A model generated the notes under the pieces. The model was given only the letters and a program-made list of their open reading frames with translations, was not told the origin of the DNA and ran no database searches. Made by a program: the position numbers and the translations under genes. From NCBI GenBank assembly GCA_027257055.1, contig JAPVLO010000019.1:16108501-16172500 (forward strand): a stretch of 64,000 bases of DNA, written 5' to 3'. This document shows, piece after piece, positions 12,901 through 24,956 of this stretch. Origin of the DNA: Cephalopachus bancanus (Eukaryota > Chordata > Mammalia > Primates > Tarsiidae). Numbering within the stretch: the first letter of the stretch is position 1; each line of letters opens with the position of its first letter.

Positions 12901-13000
12901 GGAAAACTGGTTGAAAAAAAAATGAAAGGAAGTTAAGATTACAGGTAAGAATAATATTCTGCTTTCTATATAAAAATTAAAATTTTGAAAATGTCAATGT
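9945..13000. other. 3 kb with no recognised gene or repeat
   Basis: AT-rich intron DNA. Only an A-run near 10961-10974 stands out. I see no splice-flanked frame and no family I can name, so it may be truly unique or too old to recognise by eye. Confidence 0.4.
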
Positions 13001-13013
13001 TAAATGTCAGATA

Positions 13014-13268
13014 CTAAAATAAACATCCCAGGTTAAACCCAGGAGAGGTACTGGGCAAAGGCATCCAGAGGGCAAGTGGTATCTTTCTGATGACTGGGGA
13101 GTTAAAGAATGGTTGGCACGGGCATCCCTGAATAAATGCAGGATGCTCTCTCTTTTCTCTATCGGGATTCAGCAGATCCTGGTCAAACCCCAGGAGTCTC
13201 CTACTGGGACGCTCAAAAGACAAGACTAGTAAGCAAACGCAGTCAATAATACAGACGGATAATTTCAC
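13014..13268 (-). other. open frame without splice or family support
   Basis: A minus-strand open frame of about 84 codons in non-repeat DNA with slightly raised CpG. No ATG context, splice sites or homology I can recognise. It is noted because the region from 13.0 to 14.0 kb is the longest repeat-free stretch with coding-like composition. Confidence 0.12.
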
Positions 13269-13499
13269 AGCAGCATTTTACAAGAAATAGATATATAAAA
13301 TATATTTGCCTGCATAGACCTACAAATAGAGGTTACTCACAGAGATTACTGTAGCTCCAGCAGTTACCCATTGATCATAGAAAATGCCCAGTTCATCAGT
13401 TTAACGCTTGAGAAAAGTTAGCTAAAAAAGAAGCAAGCTAATTCAAAATATGCTGTTCTAGTCAACTGGAAGCAAATTAGTTTCAGATTTCCTGGCAGC

Positions 13500-13990
13500 C
13501 CCTTTTGCCCTGCACTGCACACGGTGATGTAAATGGAAGCACTTTGAGCACTTGGAACCCGAGCCGAGATGAGAGGAGCTGCTGCCTCAGTCCCTCTCAC
13601 AAAGGCGGAAGCAGCCTGTTCTCTTGCTCGCTCTCTCCCTCTCTCTGCTTCTGTGGCTCTCTACCTTGGTAGCTTACCGAAAACAGCCACCGTAGGGCTT
13701 TTCTATATTTGTGAAAACTACTTCCAAGGAGATAATTGAGATGCCGGGAGTTGGCTTTAATGTAACCATTTCCCCAGTGCAGCAGCAGGAAGCCCAGCAA
13801 AGGCTTGGAGAGGATTGTACCATCCTCAGTGACATCAGAGGTGGGGCTGTCATTATGCAGCATTTTCTCTGAAGCAAGAATGACACATGTGAAAGGAGAC
13901 CGGTAGGCTGCCTTTAAAAGGGTTGAATTCTTCTGTCATTTAAATGGAAAAGGCAATGCGAATATGCTGTTGAAAAGCTGCTGCAGAATG
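13500..13990 (-). promoter_or_regulatory. possible alternative promoter and first exon (weak)
   Basis: A repeat-free stretch that is richer in CpG and GC than its surroundings (GAGCCGAG, TACCGAAAAC, ACCGGTAGG). In minus sense it reads: TATA-like text (ctttaaaaggc, tttatatc) near 13905-14000, then ATG at 13861-13863 opening MLHNDSPTSDVTEDGTIL..., and a good donor (TTTTCG|GTAAGC) at about 13676-13683. Joined to the exon at 1-288, which needs a phase-1 partner, this ATG frame would not fit, because it ends on a codon boundary. It could therefore only be an untranslated first exon of that gene, part of another transcript, or chance. Inference only. Confidence 0.25.
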
Positions 13991-14544
13991 ATATAAAGCC
14001 TCTTTGCCAGTCCTTATCTCACTGCTAAATGACGCTGCCATCTAAAGTCATCTCACTGTTCCTGGATTAAATTAATATTTGGTGGGTAATTGCTGTTACT
14101 TGGAAAAGTGGCATTAAAAGATTCAAAGACAGTCACATCCATTTTTAAATGTGATGGCATAAACTGTTATATCACTAATAGTACCTTAGGTGTATACACT
14201 GTCTTTCAATACAATCTCAGCAAAAACACCAAATGTTAAAACTAATCGTTTTACAGATGAGAAAAGCAAGGTGAGGTGAAAAGTAGCACAAGATGAGTAA
14301 CACAATGTAATATTATTGGTCCCCTCAGTCTTGATAATGGCTGTTAATGCAAATATTTAAAATAACTCATCTTCTACAAAACGAATGTTTCAACCAGTAT
14401 GAGAAGCACAGTCTGACAATACAAACCAACTAACAGTTCTTTCCATTAATTCCATATACATTTACCAAGTGCCAAATAGGCACTAGAAAACATGTTAGTT
14501 TTAATCTGGAGTGGACATTTCTAACAAGTAATAATATAATTAGA

Positions 14545-14862
14545 ACAGAAAATGTTTACTTATGTGCCAAGCACTGCACTAAGTGATTTTATTGTGTTAA
14601 CTCATCTATTCCTACCAGCAGCCCTTTGGGATATCTTCTAGTTATTGACCCATTTTACAAATAAGACTACTAAAACACAGGAGGCATGTGTCTTGTCTGG
14701 AATCACAGAGCTAAAGCTAGCATTACAAATAAGACTACTAAAACATAGGAGGCATGTGTCTTGTCTGGGATCACATAGCTAAAGCTGGCACAACCAGGAT
14801 TCAAACACAGGCAACATGGCTCCCAAGTCCACCCTCTCTACCACTAAGCTATCCTGCCTCCT
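14545..14862 (-). repeat. MIR with an internal tandem duplication
   Basis: Antisense MIR: 'atgtgccaagcactgcactaagtg...cattttacaaataag...cacagagctaaagct...ggattcaaacacaggc...ccactaagctatcctgcctc'. The core is present twice in tandem (see 14657-14792), which lengthens this copy to about 320 bp. Confidence 0.75.
14657..14792. repeat. 68-bp tandem duplication inside the MIR
   Basis: Two units, 14657-14724 and 14725-14792, both starting ACAAATAAGACTACTAAAACA and running through GGAGGCATGTGTCTTGTCTGG. They differ at only a handful of bases, so the duplication is much younger than the MIR insertion. Confidence 0.9.
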
Positions 14863-15054
14863 GAGGGATTCTTTGCCAAGTAAAAGAATTTTAAAGAAAG
14901 ATTAGAAGTAGTTTAGTACTGATTGCTCATGTGTCCTTGGGCCAATGATTCAAAATTTTTCAGCTTTAGTTTCCTGATTTCTGAGCTATAGATGCTTACA
15001 TTATAGCTCAGTGTAAACTACGTGGCTACAGCATGTGATCTAGACTTGTAATGT

Positions 15055-15280
15055 GGATTCCTTATCTGGATTCCATCACTTTTCAAATATGTCACCTTGA
15101 GAAAGTTATTTAATCTCTGTGGGCTTCAATTTCCTCATCTGAAAAAATAGAAATAAAAAATGGAGCTGCTCTAAGGATTAAATGAACTATGCAAATAATT
15201 ATATAAAGCACTCAGAGTAGCAACACTATATAATAAAAGCTCAACACTAATTATTACTATTATAATAATCACCATTACTT
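15055..15280 (+). repeat. MIR
   Basis: Sense MIR core: 'caccttgagaaagttatttaatctctgtgggcttcaatttcctcatctgaaaaaatag...aaggattaaatgaactatgcaaa...agcactcagagtagc...ataaaagctcaac'. Confidence 0.72.
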
Positions 15281-15285
15281 CTATT

Positions 15286-15582
15286 TTGTTTTATTTTATT
15301 TTGAGTAGGAGTCTCACTCTGTCACCCTGGCTGGAGTGCAGTGGCATACTCACAGCCACTAGCCTCGACCTGCTGGGCTCAGGTGATCCTTCCACCTCAG
15401 CCTTCCAAGTAGCTGGAACCACAGGCACACGCCACCATGCCTGGCTAATTTTTTTGATTTACTGTAGAAACAAGGTCTCACCAAGTTGCCCAGGCTGGTC
15501 TCTAACCCCTGGGGTTCGAGCAATCCTCTCACCTCTGCCTCCCAAAGTGTTGGGATTACAGGTGTGAGCCACCGCACCGGAC
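15286..15582 (-). repeat. Alu, older member with some lineage features
   Basis: Antisense dimer from 'gagtaggagtctcactctgtcaccctgg' to 'gtgagccaccgcaccgg'. It has the linker with 'gatttactgtagaaacaagg' and 'cagccactagcctcgacctgctggg', shared with later tiers, but more substitutions than the young copies. Confidence 0.85.
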
Positions 15583-15589
15583 TCATCAT

Positions 15590-16240
15590 TACTTTTAGTA
15601 TTACATTTTTTTAACAAAAATCGCCTACTTTTTGCTTTATCAAAATCCTCTCAAAGAAGAACTGGTTTGAAGATTTGGTTAGAAAAGCAAAAGACAAAGT
15701 ATGTTGACTTCATACAAACATTGATCAATTCATGAACACCAATGCACTCTGAGATTTAAGTTGGAGTTGCAGGGCATGATTTCCAGGAAAGCTTCTAACA
15801 AGGGGAAGAAACAAGGGTATGCACTCTTTTGCCTTCCCTCTTCCTTAGGCCTGGAATTGGGAAGGGGAAGCTCAAGCTGAAGCAACCATCCAGAACTGTA
15901 GGGATCCCATCAGCTAGGAAGGCAACACAGGGGGAAAGAGTCCCATGCCCACCACATATCTCCAACCCCCATCTTCTTTTGCATGGGAAAGAAATAAACC
16001 TTTAGGTCAAGTTATTTAATTCGAGTTTTCCAAATGCCTAGCATTTCGCATTAGGCTTTCAGCCAACATTTTCTTTGGCTGACCCCCTAAAACTCACCGT
16101 TTCAAAAAGTAAAACTTACAAATAAATGTGATACGGATTCTCTAGTCTTTTGCAGGTACCATCTCTAAAAATGTGCACAGAAACAGCACTTGATTAAGCA
16201 GTGCCATCTTAAAGTCCTCAATGGTTTTGTTTTGTATTTT
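15590..16240. other. no recognisable feature
   Basis: Non-repetitive-looking sequence between an Alu and an LTR. No gene or named family seen. Confidence 0.35.
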
Positions 16241-16244
16241 TCCT

Positions 16245-16800
16245 ATTGACTATATTCTCTTAATCTCTGTTTTCTTGATACTCTGGCATTTGGGGCCTGA
16301 ATCCTGGAGAGACTGCTCCTCCCTGGGCTAACTAACTCCTAGAGATAGAAAAGACTCCCCAGCAAGGGTGCCCTTGATATACAAAACAACCAATCCTGAG
16401 CCATACTCCTAACCATCTCCTTTATCAAGCTCTGACACACCAAGGCAACATTCCCCCTGCCCTAAATCACCCAGGGGCCAGGCCCTGGACAACTGAGAAC
16501 CGCCCCTATAGCCCTGAGCCTGCTGAAATTATTCAAGCTAGCCAATCCTAAACTTACTCAATTTGCCAACCCCACCTTGCCCATTCCTTTCTGCAAAAAC
16601 CCCGATAAAGCTCTGGGCCATCTCCCTTCCTTATCTGGCTCCTGACCAACCCTGGTGTGTCCTTCTATGGTCCTGCATGGTCCTACATGGCCCTGGGTAT
16701 CATGCTGTCCTATGCCTCCTGTTTCCAGGGATCTGTGAGTATAAACTTCTTTCACCACAGTCGTTTCCATATCTGCATGTCTTCCCTTAGCAGTATTTTC
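16245..16800 (+). mobile_element. solitary LTR of an endogenous retrovirus (ERV1-like)
   Basis: Pyrimidine-rich, C-rich stretch with LTR-like order: 'caatcctgagccatactcct' direct-repeat-like U3 text, TATA-like 'ccccgataaagctctgggcc' near 16600, then a U5-like end 'cctgtttccagggatctgtgagtataaacttctttcacc'. No retroviral genes on either side. The exact ends and family are uncertain. It is an old solitary remnant. Confidence 0.5.
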
Positions 16801-16999
16801 TAAAATTTCAAATACAAACAAACAAAATTGAAACAAAGTTGAAGCCATCCTCATAGAGTTAACAAGAATTCTGGACAGAAATATAGATATAATTAAGCAT
16901 TAATTAGGCTACACGTTGACCCACTTCCACGTAATAAAGCACTAAATACTGACCATTTGCATCTCCATTGTTCCTATATATAGGATTTCTGATATTAAA

Positions 17000-17345
17000 A
17001 TCATAAGGCTCTTGTTTAAGAATGGTTTAACATGTTTTTCTGATCCTGAATTCCAGCAACACAGCTGATGTCAACCAGTTGAAGACTCTCTTAGAGAAAT
17101 AGAATCAGCGTGAGAATAATTTCTTCATCTCCCTGTCCCATGACTTCAGCCATTGTCCTTCGACCAACCAATGATTCCCACAACAAAACTCATAAAATCC
17201 TAAACTCAAATTTCTGGGGAGTGGAATCTGAAGTTTCCTTGCAGCGACCCTATGATTAAACCTCTTCTTGGCTACAACCAGATGCCTCCGTGCATTGATT
17301 TGCTGTGCACATTGGGCAATGAACTTATTATGGCTACAGAATTTT
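17000..17345 (+). mobile_element. LTR-like fragment, family unknown
   Basis: 'tgacttcagccattgtccttcgaccaaccaatgattcccacaac', a TATA-like 'cataaaatcctaaactc', a possible poly(A) signal 'gattaaacctcttcttggctacaacc' and a U5-like tail up to 'ttattatggctacag'. This order suits an LTR. No coding sequence. Confidence 0.35.
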
Positions 17346-18108
17346 AAGAGAAGCAAATGATAACTCAGTAATTTTTAGGAATAAGATTTCAAATCAGTAA
17401 CATATTTCTAGGCTTTAAAGTCACTAGCACCTTGGCTCTTTAGTTTGAAAATGACAAGCTGTAGATAGTAAGTTTTTATTTGATGTAATGTGTTATTTCT
17501 CAAAAATTCCATATAAAGTAATACAAAAAGACAAGCAAGTTAATTGTTGCTCTTCAACTTAGTATGAGATTTTTAAATTACAACTTTTTCAAAAATCAAG
17601 AATGTGATCGCCATAACATCCTACATTTTATCACCTTCTTTAAAAACTACGAACTCCATGTAGGAGATAATAAGATCATCAAGGGAACTGGTAACAATAC
17701 GTCCTTATTTGAAATAATTTTCCTTCATTGAGCAGTTCCAACAAATAAGAAACCAGTTTTCCTAGCTCAAATTTATTTACACTTTTAGTCTTGTTCTTCA
17801 TCTTAAAAAAAAGTCAATGCCAATTTAAAAAATACAAAAATTTAGTGTTTATATCTTAATCTATTGTCTCTGTTATAAGGTACATCTAAATGTTTAAGCT
17901 TAATGGAGAGAGAAAACCAGAATTCCAGGAAAATATAACACGCAATAAATCCAAGTGAATAGAGAGGAAAGGTGTGAGATACCAAGAAATAGTAATGACA
18001 GTCATGCTAGAGCTCTATACTCTTGCGGAAAAAAAGAACTTTAATCAGAGAAATGCAAGTCTTTTTAATTATCAGCTCCACAGAGACATAAAAATGAGAC
18101 AATAATCA

Positions 18109-18456
18109 TGTCCTGTTCCCCACTTTGCACTATATATTCTATATTTCTTAAACTGCTTGCTTTTGCCACAAGTAGCTATAAACTAACCTAATAATGCCAC
18201 ACAGAACACTATAATCCATGCCCATAGTGTAACAATATAGAGCCAATCATTAATCAATGTTAATTCTGTAAACCTACGAGACTTCCTAACAAACAACTTT
18301 GTTCTCCTTTTTGGCCTTTAAAAATTCACTTGTAACGACTGTTAATCAGAGAGTATTCAGGGCAACTTGAATCTATACTCCTGGGTTGCAATCCTCAAGC
18401 TTGGACCAAATAAACTCATATTAATTTTGCCTCAGCTTCTTCCTTTTAGGTCAACA
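18109..18456 (+). mobile_element. solitary LTR (about 350 bp)
   Basis: Starts TGTCCTGTTCCCC and ends GGTCAACA (TG..CA). It contains 'ttggcctttaaaaattcacttgtaac' (TATA-like), 'gggttgcaatcctcaagcttggaccaaataaactc' (AATAAA with the usual short U5). No clear target duplication, so one end may be off by some bases. Confidence 0.55.
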
Positions 18457-18459
18457 CTC

Positions 18460-19300
18460 TGAAACACTGTTTTTAAAAGGAAAAAAAATAAAGTGAAACC
18501 TAACTTATGAGCAGTATACATACACCCCTCCTAGTATGCTTGTTGGGAAGTATATATTATCAAAAGTTTGTATGCTTGAAGTATCATGCACAGTAGAGGC
18601 GTAATTAAAAGTCACCTGCAAAACTTTCTAACTGTTCTAGGACTACCTGACAGATGAGCAAAATCAGCTGACCTAACAGTCTGAGTTGGTGCATTTCTTG
18701 CCTCTCTGAGCACAGAATAGATGTGTGTTCTCTGCACTACAAACTGCACTGAGGGTACGCATTGAAGGAAGGAAAGGAGAGAAGAGGGACAGGAAGTCAC
18801 AACCCACACTTCGGGACTCCTATGTACTAAGGACTGAATAGAATGCTTTTCACCTCTTAGGCCTCCCCATCGCCTTCTTGAAACTTTCAAATACCATTTT
18901 CTACTCTCAGGGAAGGAAAGTACCAGAAGAGCAGAAAGGAAAGCACCAGAAGAGCAGAAAGCAGGTCTCATAGCAGGTTTCTCTGTTAGTTCCTATAAGC
19001 CTAGAGCTTACTATATATATGTTTGCTACATAGCAGACTCCCAATTAATTGTTTCATTTAGTCCTTAAAACCTCCCTAAGAAGTAGATTATCAGGTATAC
19101 CTAAATATAAAGGCAACATAAGTAGTTATTAGGTAATCCATAAATTCCGATGGGACAAAAAGTTTATTGATCACATTGAATATATAAATTTTAGGATGTA
19201 GATGAAATAATTTAAATGACTTCTTATAATATTTTCTTTACTATGTTAATTTTTACATGTAAAAATCACATACTACATAAAACAATACGTGTTTTTATTC
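18460..19300. other. no recognised family; short local repeat
   Basis: Mostly unassigned sequence. At about 18914-18961 'aaaggaaagtaccagaagagcagaaaggaaagcaccagaagagcagaaag' is a small tandem duplication of about 22 bp. No supported gene. Confidence 0.35.
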
Positions 19301-19304
19301 ACTT

Positions 19305-19862
19305 GCAAGGGGAGGCTAAAAAAATAGAACTTATAAAAATTTGTGTATTTATTCTTCCATGTTTAAACTTCAGTCACCTTCAAAGTATTCTGTTTGATGC
19401 AATACACTTATCAAGATGTTTTTTCCACTGCTCAGAGCAATTTTGAACTTGTCAATTTTGATGACTTTTAATGTTTCTGCCATTTTTTTGTTTCACCTCT
19501 TCCACATCGGCAAAACGTTTCTCTTTGAGTACGTTTTGCATCCAAAGAAACAAAAGCTGCTTGAGGTGAGATCAAGTAAATAGGGAAGGTGGGGCACAGA
19601 GTCGTGCAGTTGTGGGTCAGAACTGTTGAACACTCGATATGGTGTGGGCAGGTAAGCTTGTAAATCACCCATCATGAAATGAGCAAACACGATGAAAGAA
19701 TCTCCAAAAAAATTCACTGAAGCCGAATGTACCCTTCTTACAACAATGTTAGTGGGTACACTGATGTCAATGGATTCCTGGAAAACTTACCTAGTGAGGA
19801 AAGCCTAAACTACAAGATGCCTGCCGTCTAAAAAGTAATTCCAGTGTTTAGGGGATCCCCCC
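19305..19862 (-). mobile_element. mariner-like element, internally deleted (copy M2)
   Basis: Antisense copy of the same non-autonomous element as 1796-2399. In plus sense it runs from the 3' terminal repeat (ggggaggctaaaaaaatag) through the transposase C-terminal part ('ttgacttgtc'-type text, 'gcatccaaagaaacaaaagctgc') to the 5' end at 'ggggatcccccc', next to TA at about 19863-19864. It has the same missing centre as the other copies and is frame-broken. Confidence 0.78.
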
Positions 19863-20393
19863 TAGTGCATTACAGAAAATGATTGTATTCAAGCTTTTCA
19901 CATGAAATTTGTCATAAGGATCATTGCCACTCCTAAAATCTCACTGACTCACATCTTTGGTTCTGTCTTAAATTACTTCAGATTACAGCAATTTTAAACA
20001 GGTGATGCTGTCACTGGAAATTCTATCCTAATCTATAGTAACCATTCACTAGAAGTGATCTCCACATCACTTAAGTATGTATGACCTATAAAAGTCATCG
20101 TTACAAAGCTAGTTTGCAGTGACATCTGACACTTGCACCAGTGGGACCATATCCCCAGGAATAATTACTAAATGTGTGTTCAATTTGTTTTTTCCTTCTT
20201 TTTCAATTCATTTTAGTGATCTCCATAAGCATTCCAAACTGGTATTATCTGTAATTATTTCAAACTAACGTGTTTTCTACAAAGAGTTATTTTTATTCAA
20301 AAATAATCAAAAGAGTACCCCTAATATAGAAAACTTTTAAAACTTGAATATAAGGCCACTCCTTTTTTCTTTCTTTAGAAAAAAAAATCCTCA

Positions 20394-20690
20394 GCCGGGC
20401 TCGGTGGCTCAGCCTGTAATCCCGCGCCTTTGGGAGGCTGAGGTGAGTGGATTGCCTGAGCCCACGGGTTCGAGACCCGCCTGGGCAGCAAGACCTCATC
20501 TCTACAATAAATCAAAAAATCAGCCGGGCGTAGTAGCGCATGCCTGTAATTCCGGCTACTCGGAAGGCTGAGGCGGAAGGATCGCCGGAGCCCAGCAGGT
20601 CGAGGCTGCGGTGGCCAGGAGCGGCCACTGCACTCCAGTCTGGGCGACAGAGTGAGACTCCAACTCAAAAAAAATAATAATAATAATAAT
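20394..20690 (+). repeat. Alu, young lineage-specific subfamily
   Basis: Full dimer beginning GCCGGGCTCGG with all young diagnostics. Tail AAAAAAAATAATAATAATAAT. Target duplication AATCCTCA lies just before 20394 and at about 20688-20695. Confidence 0.92.
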
Positions 20691-20699
20691 CCTCACCCT

Positions 20700-21600
20700 A
20701 ATTTGGGGGAATGTTGGGTATTTCTTTTTATGAACAAACTATACAGAGAGTTTAAGCAATCAGGTCAACACACAATTAGAAGACAGAATAGGAAGCATTC
20801 CTCAGACCAAAGTTTAAAAAAGAAGGGGGGCATTTATTTAGCAGCCCACATGTGAACACACGAAAAAGCAGAAGGGAACAATTATTCTAGCACAGCTTGT
20901 TGATTATTTGTATAAACTCATTTACAATCATAATTATCTCATGTTATTTTATAATTAATATAAACTATATATAAACATTTTTAAAGAACACACAATATGC
21001 CACTGGTAAATTTGTTGAGTAGTCTAGTTATTTCCAATATTATCCTAAGTACATTCTTATACTGACAACTGGATAATATGATTCAGAATGTAATCAAAAT
21101 ATAATAAGCCCCACTGATCCAAATGAAATAAATGTCCAAAAAGTATTTGTTTTGTGAATTGTTGTGTAGATATGTCACTGAAACCCTGCAAGATTGTTTG
21201 AGATGGCATAACTTGGGTTGCATGTCATAGGCAAAGATAGTTGTTATGGTCACTTGGGAAACTGCTTTCCTCACACACTAGGTCTGGAATGGCATTAGAA
21301 CCTAAGGGTCCTGGGATAGCACTGGAGCAGGGAGTCAGCAGAGCTTTGGCTTAAGGGGTTGTTGACCTGAGGGGGTCTGCATCTGCCCAAAAATAAAATG
21401 AGAGCTAGTTCTTGGAGAAACTGAATCTCCCTAAAAGTAGGAAAGTCAGTAAGCATCCAAATGGCAGCTAAGAGGGTAACAGGAACCAGTCAGAAGGGTA
21501 CTATAAGCTGTACTTATCAAGTCAATTTCTGGCTAGCCTTTGATTAAATTTAGGTTAATAATTCCGTATTCGACAAATCCCTTATTTCTTAGCTGTCTCT
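20700..21600. other. no recognised gene or repeat
   Basis: AT-rich, then a slightly GC-richer block at 21280-21560 that I cannot assign. No splice-flanked frame found. Confidence 0.35.
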
Positions 21601-21609
21601 TGTTATTTT

Positions 21610-21908
21610 TTTATTTTCTTTTTCTTTTTTGAGTTGGAGTCTCACTCTGTCTCCAGACTGGAGTACAGTGGCATGATCATGGCCACCGCAGCCTCAACCT
21701 GATAGGCTCAGGTGATCCTTCCACCTCAACCTTCCAAGTAGCTGGAACAACAGGCGCATACCACCATGCCCAACTAATTTTTCTGAATTACTGTAGAGAC
21801 GAGGTTGTCAAGTTGCCCAGACTGGTCTCAAACCCCTGAGCTCAGGCAATCCTCTTGTCTCAGCCTCCCAAAGTGCTGGGATTACAGGCTTGAGCCACCG
21901 TGCCCAGC
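21610..21908 (-). repeat. Alu, older tier
   Basis: Antisense dimer from 'gagttggagtctcactctgtctcc' to 'ttgagccaccgtgcccagc'. Target duplication CTTGTTATTTT is seen on the left (with the T-rich tail) and right after 21908. Confidence 0.88.
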
Positions 21909-21914
21909 CTTGTT

Positions 21915-23635
21915 ATTTTCTTTTATTTCTTTCTTTCAGTAAAAGATTCTCTTCAAAAGCTCTAGTCTTGTCTCAGCTGCATTATAGCAAAATGCAACGT
22001 TCTCCATGTTTCTGTAGCAATCACTAACGGTATACTAGAAGCAGGGAAGCAGCACTGGAACATCTCTAGACCTAGGCTGAGGAGCAGAGTCTGGTATGGG
22101 CAGTGTAAAGAATTTCTTTTAACTCTCTCTCCCCCAGCTCACAATGCAATATGCTATCCTAGCTGTAGCTCGTTGCTGCTGCCATTCTGCTCCGAAAGTT
22201 TCCTTGACCTGTTGCACCACTTCCCCTGCCCTTTATTTATAGGTGAAGACAGGGCTGCCTCTCAGCCTGTTGCTCTTCTCACTTCACATTCTTTCCTTTT
22301 AAAATGCATGAACTGATAAGAAGCATCTAGCATCCAACAGAGAAACTAGTGTGGTGGCAAAAGTACTATAAATCAATTAATACATGTAAATTTCCTGAAA
22401 CAGTGCCCAGCATACAGGAAATATTCAGTAAGAACTAGCAGATATTACTACTACTGGGAATCTACCCTGCCTATATTACTTACCAGGTGCTTTGGGCAAC
22501 TAATCTTGCCTTTCTTTTCCAGCCTTTGTACTCACTACAAAGTACTTTTCTACTTCCAGCCTTTTGTTCAATTAACTTTGAACGTTATTCAAGCAATGAA
22601 TAACTGTAGGCAAACAAGATGCTTACTTCACAAGGTTATTGTAAGATTAAAATGACAGAAGTCACATGAAACAGTACATGAAATCCTCAAAATGACTAAC
22701 TGTAAGCAAGGCTCTACAATTAACATAGCTCTATACTAATAATTTCAGTTGTCTAGTCTTGACATCTCCCCTAAGCTTCAGTCTTTACCTCACACTTCTG
22801 TTGAGTGGGAAAGTCTTACCAAATAGTGACTATTATATAGAAAAGGGGAAATATGTCAATAACTTGGTCGATTCAGAAGCAACTGTGTAAATCGGCAAGA
22901 ACACACATCTAAAGCAGGGGTCTAAACTTGAACTGCAATAATAGAACGAGGGGAGAAGAAAACAAGATAACTCTAGATCAGTTTGTATTTTTTTTTAACT
23001 CTAAAAGCAAAGAAAGCCAAGTACAAAAGAAACCTTACCAAGTGGAATCAAAGGTCTCAAATTTACATTCCCATCTGTCTTAGCAGTAGAATCCCCAACC
23101 TTATGATGATAATCATAACACAATAAGAAAAAAAATACAAAGTGAACCATAACTCTAAGTAGCTCACACAGTCTAGTTAGCTCACCTTATGGAGAGGTCT
23201 GAGAAGTCTAGAAGTGATGAGTGTCTTTTATGAATAAAAGGGAAGAATCTGAGTTGTGTGTGAAGGGCTAACTTGAGCCTATATGCTCAAGAGAGCTTTT
23301 GGGTACTCTGTCCAGCACTTCTAGACAGCTGTCAAGTTATTGTCAGTGATATGCCATTACATATTCACAGTATCTCACAAGAACAACCCACTGCAATCAC
23401 TCTTTGAAAGAAGTCACCAGAAAGAAGAAAACCTGCACTGAGGAAAGACAGATGCTTACTTTCCTGGGATCCTGTATGAGATTTGAGCAATTAAGGCAGA
23501 CTGCTCTCTGAACTGAGTCCCTGCACCTATCATCCCCTGGAGAGTTAGGCACATCCAGAGAAGCAGAGTAAAGCAACGAGTCAACAATTCCTAACTGGCA
23601 GATGCTCCATGTCACACATTCAACTTGTCAAACTC
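21915..23635. other. mostly unassigned; a weak MIR trace
   Basis: 'taatacatgtaaatttcctgaaacagtgcccagcatacaggaaatattcagtaa' at 22378-22432 resembles the MIR 3' part. The rest shows no gene or family I can name. Confidence 0.35.
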
Positions 23636-23639
23636 ACAG

Positions 23640-23985
23640 TTTTTGCCTTCCCTGCAAAACCAGCTCCTGGTGGAGAATTCCTATTTCAGATGCATCATTA
23701 ACATCTCCTGTCACTTTACTGCCAAACTTTAGAATCGTCATATCTCCCCATATCTATAGTCACCAAGACTATCATTACTTTCTGGAAGTCTCATGAATTT
23801 ATGCATTTATATTCCTGTTACCATTTCTTCTCTAGAGTACATCTTATTGCTTTAGGAATTCACCACTGGACCTAACAAGTTGACCTCCTCAACCTCAACA
23901 CTAATTCATATCTTCCAATCCACTCTAAGCCATTTTGCTAGCTTAATCTTCCTAAAACACTTTTTAGAATGTATGACAAAAGTAT
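23640..23985 (+). repeat. L2 fragment
   Basis: 'gcaaaaccagctcctggtgg' to 'aatccactctaagccattttgctagcttaatcttcctaaaacac' follows L2 ('ccagattaatcttcctaaaacac'). It is cut by the long antisense L1 that starts next to it. Confidence 0.5.
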
Positions 23986-24800
23986 AAAAGACATCTGTGT
24001 GTTTGGGGTTTTTACTATTATTTCTCATTTACACATAATTATGTACACCTATGGGATACAGTGTGATATTTTGATACATGTATATGATGTATAGCGATCA
24101 AGATCAGAGTAATTAGCACCTTAAACATTTATCATTTCTTTGTGCTTAAAGCATTCAAAACTCATTCTTCTAGCTATCTGAAAATATACAATAAATTGTC
24201 AATTATAGCCACCCTGTACTGTAATACTATATAATGCCAGAACGTATTTCTCCTCTCTAGCTGTACTTTGTACTCATTAGCCAACTTTGGTCATCCCCCA
24301 CTCCGCCTCTAGTAACCACTATTCTACTCTCTACTTCTATGGAATCAACTTTTTTAGCTTCCACATATGGGTGAGAACATGCGGTATTTATCTTTGTACG
24401 CCTGGCTTATTTCACTTAACATAATGTCCCCCAGCTAGCTCATCCATGTTGCCACAAAAAACAGAATTCCGTTCTTTGTTATAGCTAAAGAGTATTCTAT
24501 TGTGTATATATACCACATTTTCTTTATCCATTCATCTGCTGATGGACACTTAGGTAGATTCCTTAACTTGGTTATGGTGCATGGTGCTGCAGGAAACATG
24601 GGAGTGCAAATACATCTTCGACATACTGATATCCTTTCCTTTGGATATATACCAAGTGGTAGAATTACTGGATCATATGATAGTTCTATTTTTAGTTTTT
24701 GAGAGGCCTCCATACTGTTTTCCCCTAATGCTACACTAATTTACATATCTACCAACAACGTATAAGAGTTCCCCTTTCCTGAATCCTCACCAACATTTTT

Positions 24801-24956
24801 TATGTTTTGTCTTTTTGACGACTGCCATTCTAACTAGAGTGAGATGATAACTCATTGTGGTTTTTTATGTTTTTATGTTTTTTATGTTTTTATGTTTTGT
24901 CTTTTTGACGACTGCCATTCTAACTAGAGTGAGATGATAACTCATTGTGGTTTTGG
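24801..24956. repeat. 90-bp tandem duplication with TTTTATG expansion
   Basis: TATGTTTTGTCTTTTTGACG begins at 24801 and again at 24891. About 65 bases after each start are identical, and the rest of the unit is a run of (T)nATG words. It lies in an L1 that is itself much diverged, so the duplication is recent. Confidence 0.92.

Noticed and set aside
16558..16854. 98-codon minus-strand frame
   Set aside because: Antisense of a solitary LTR.
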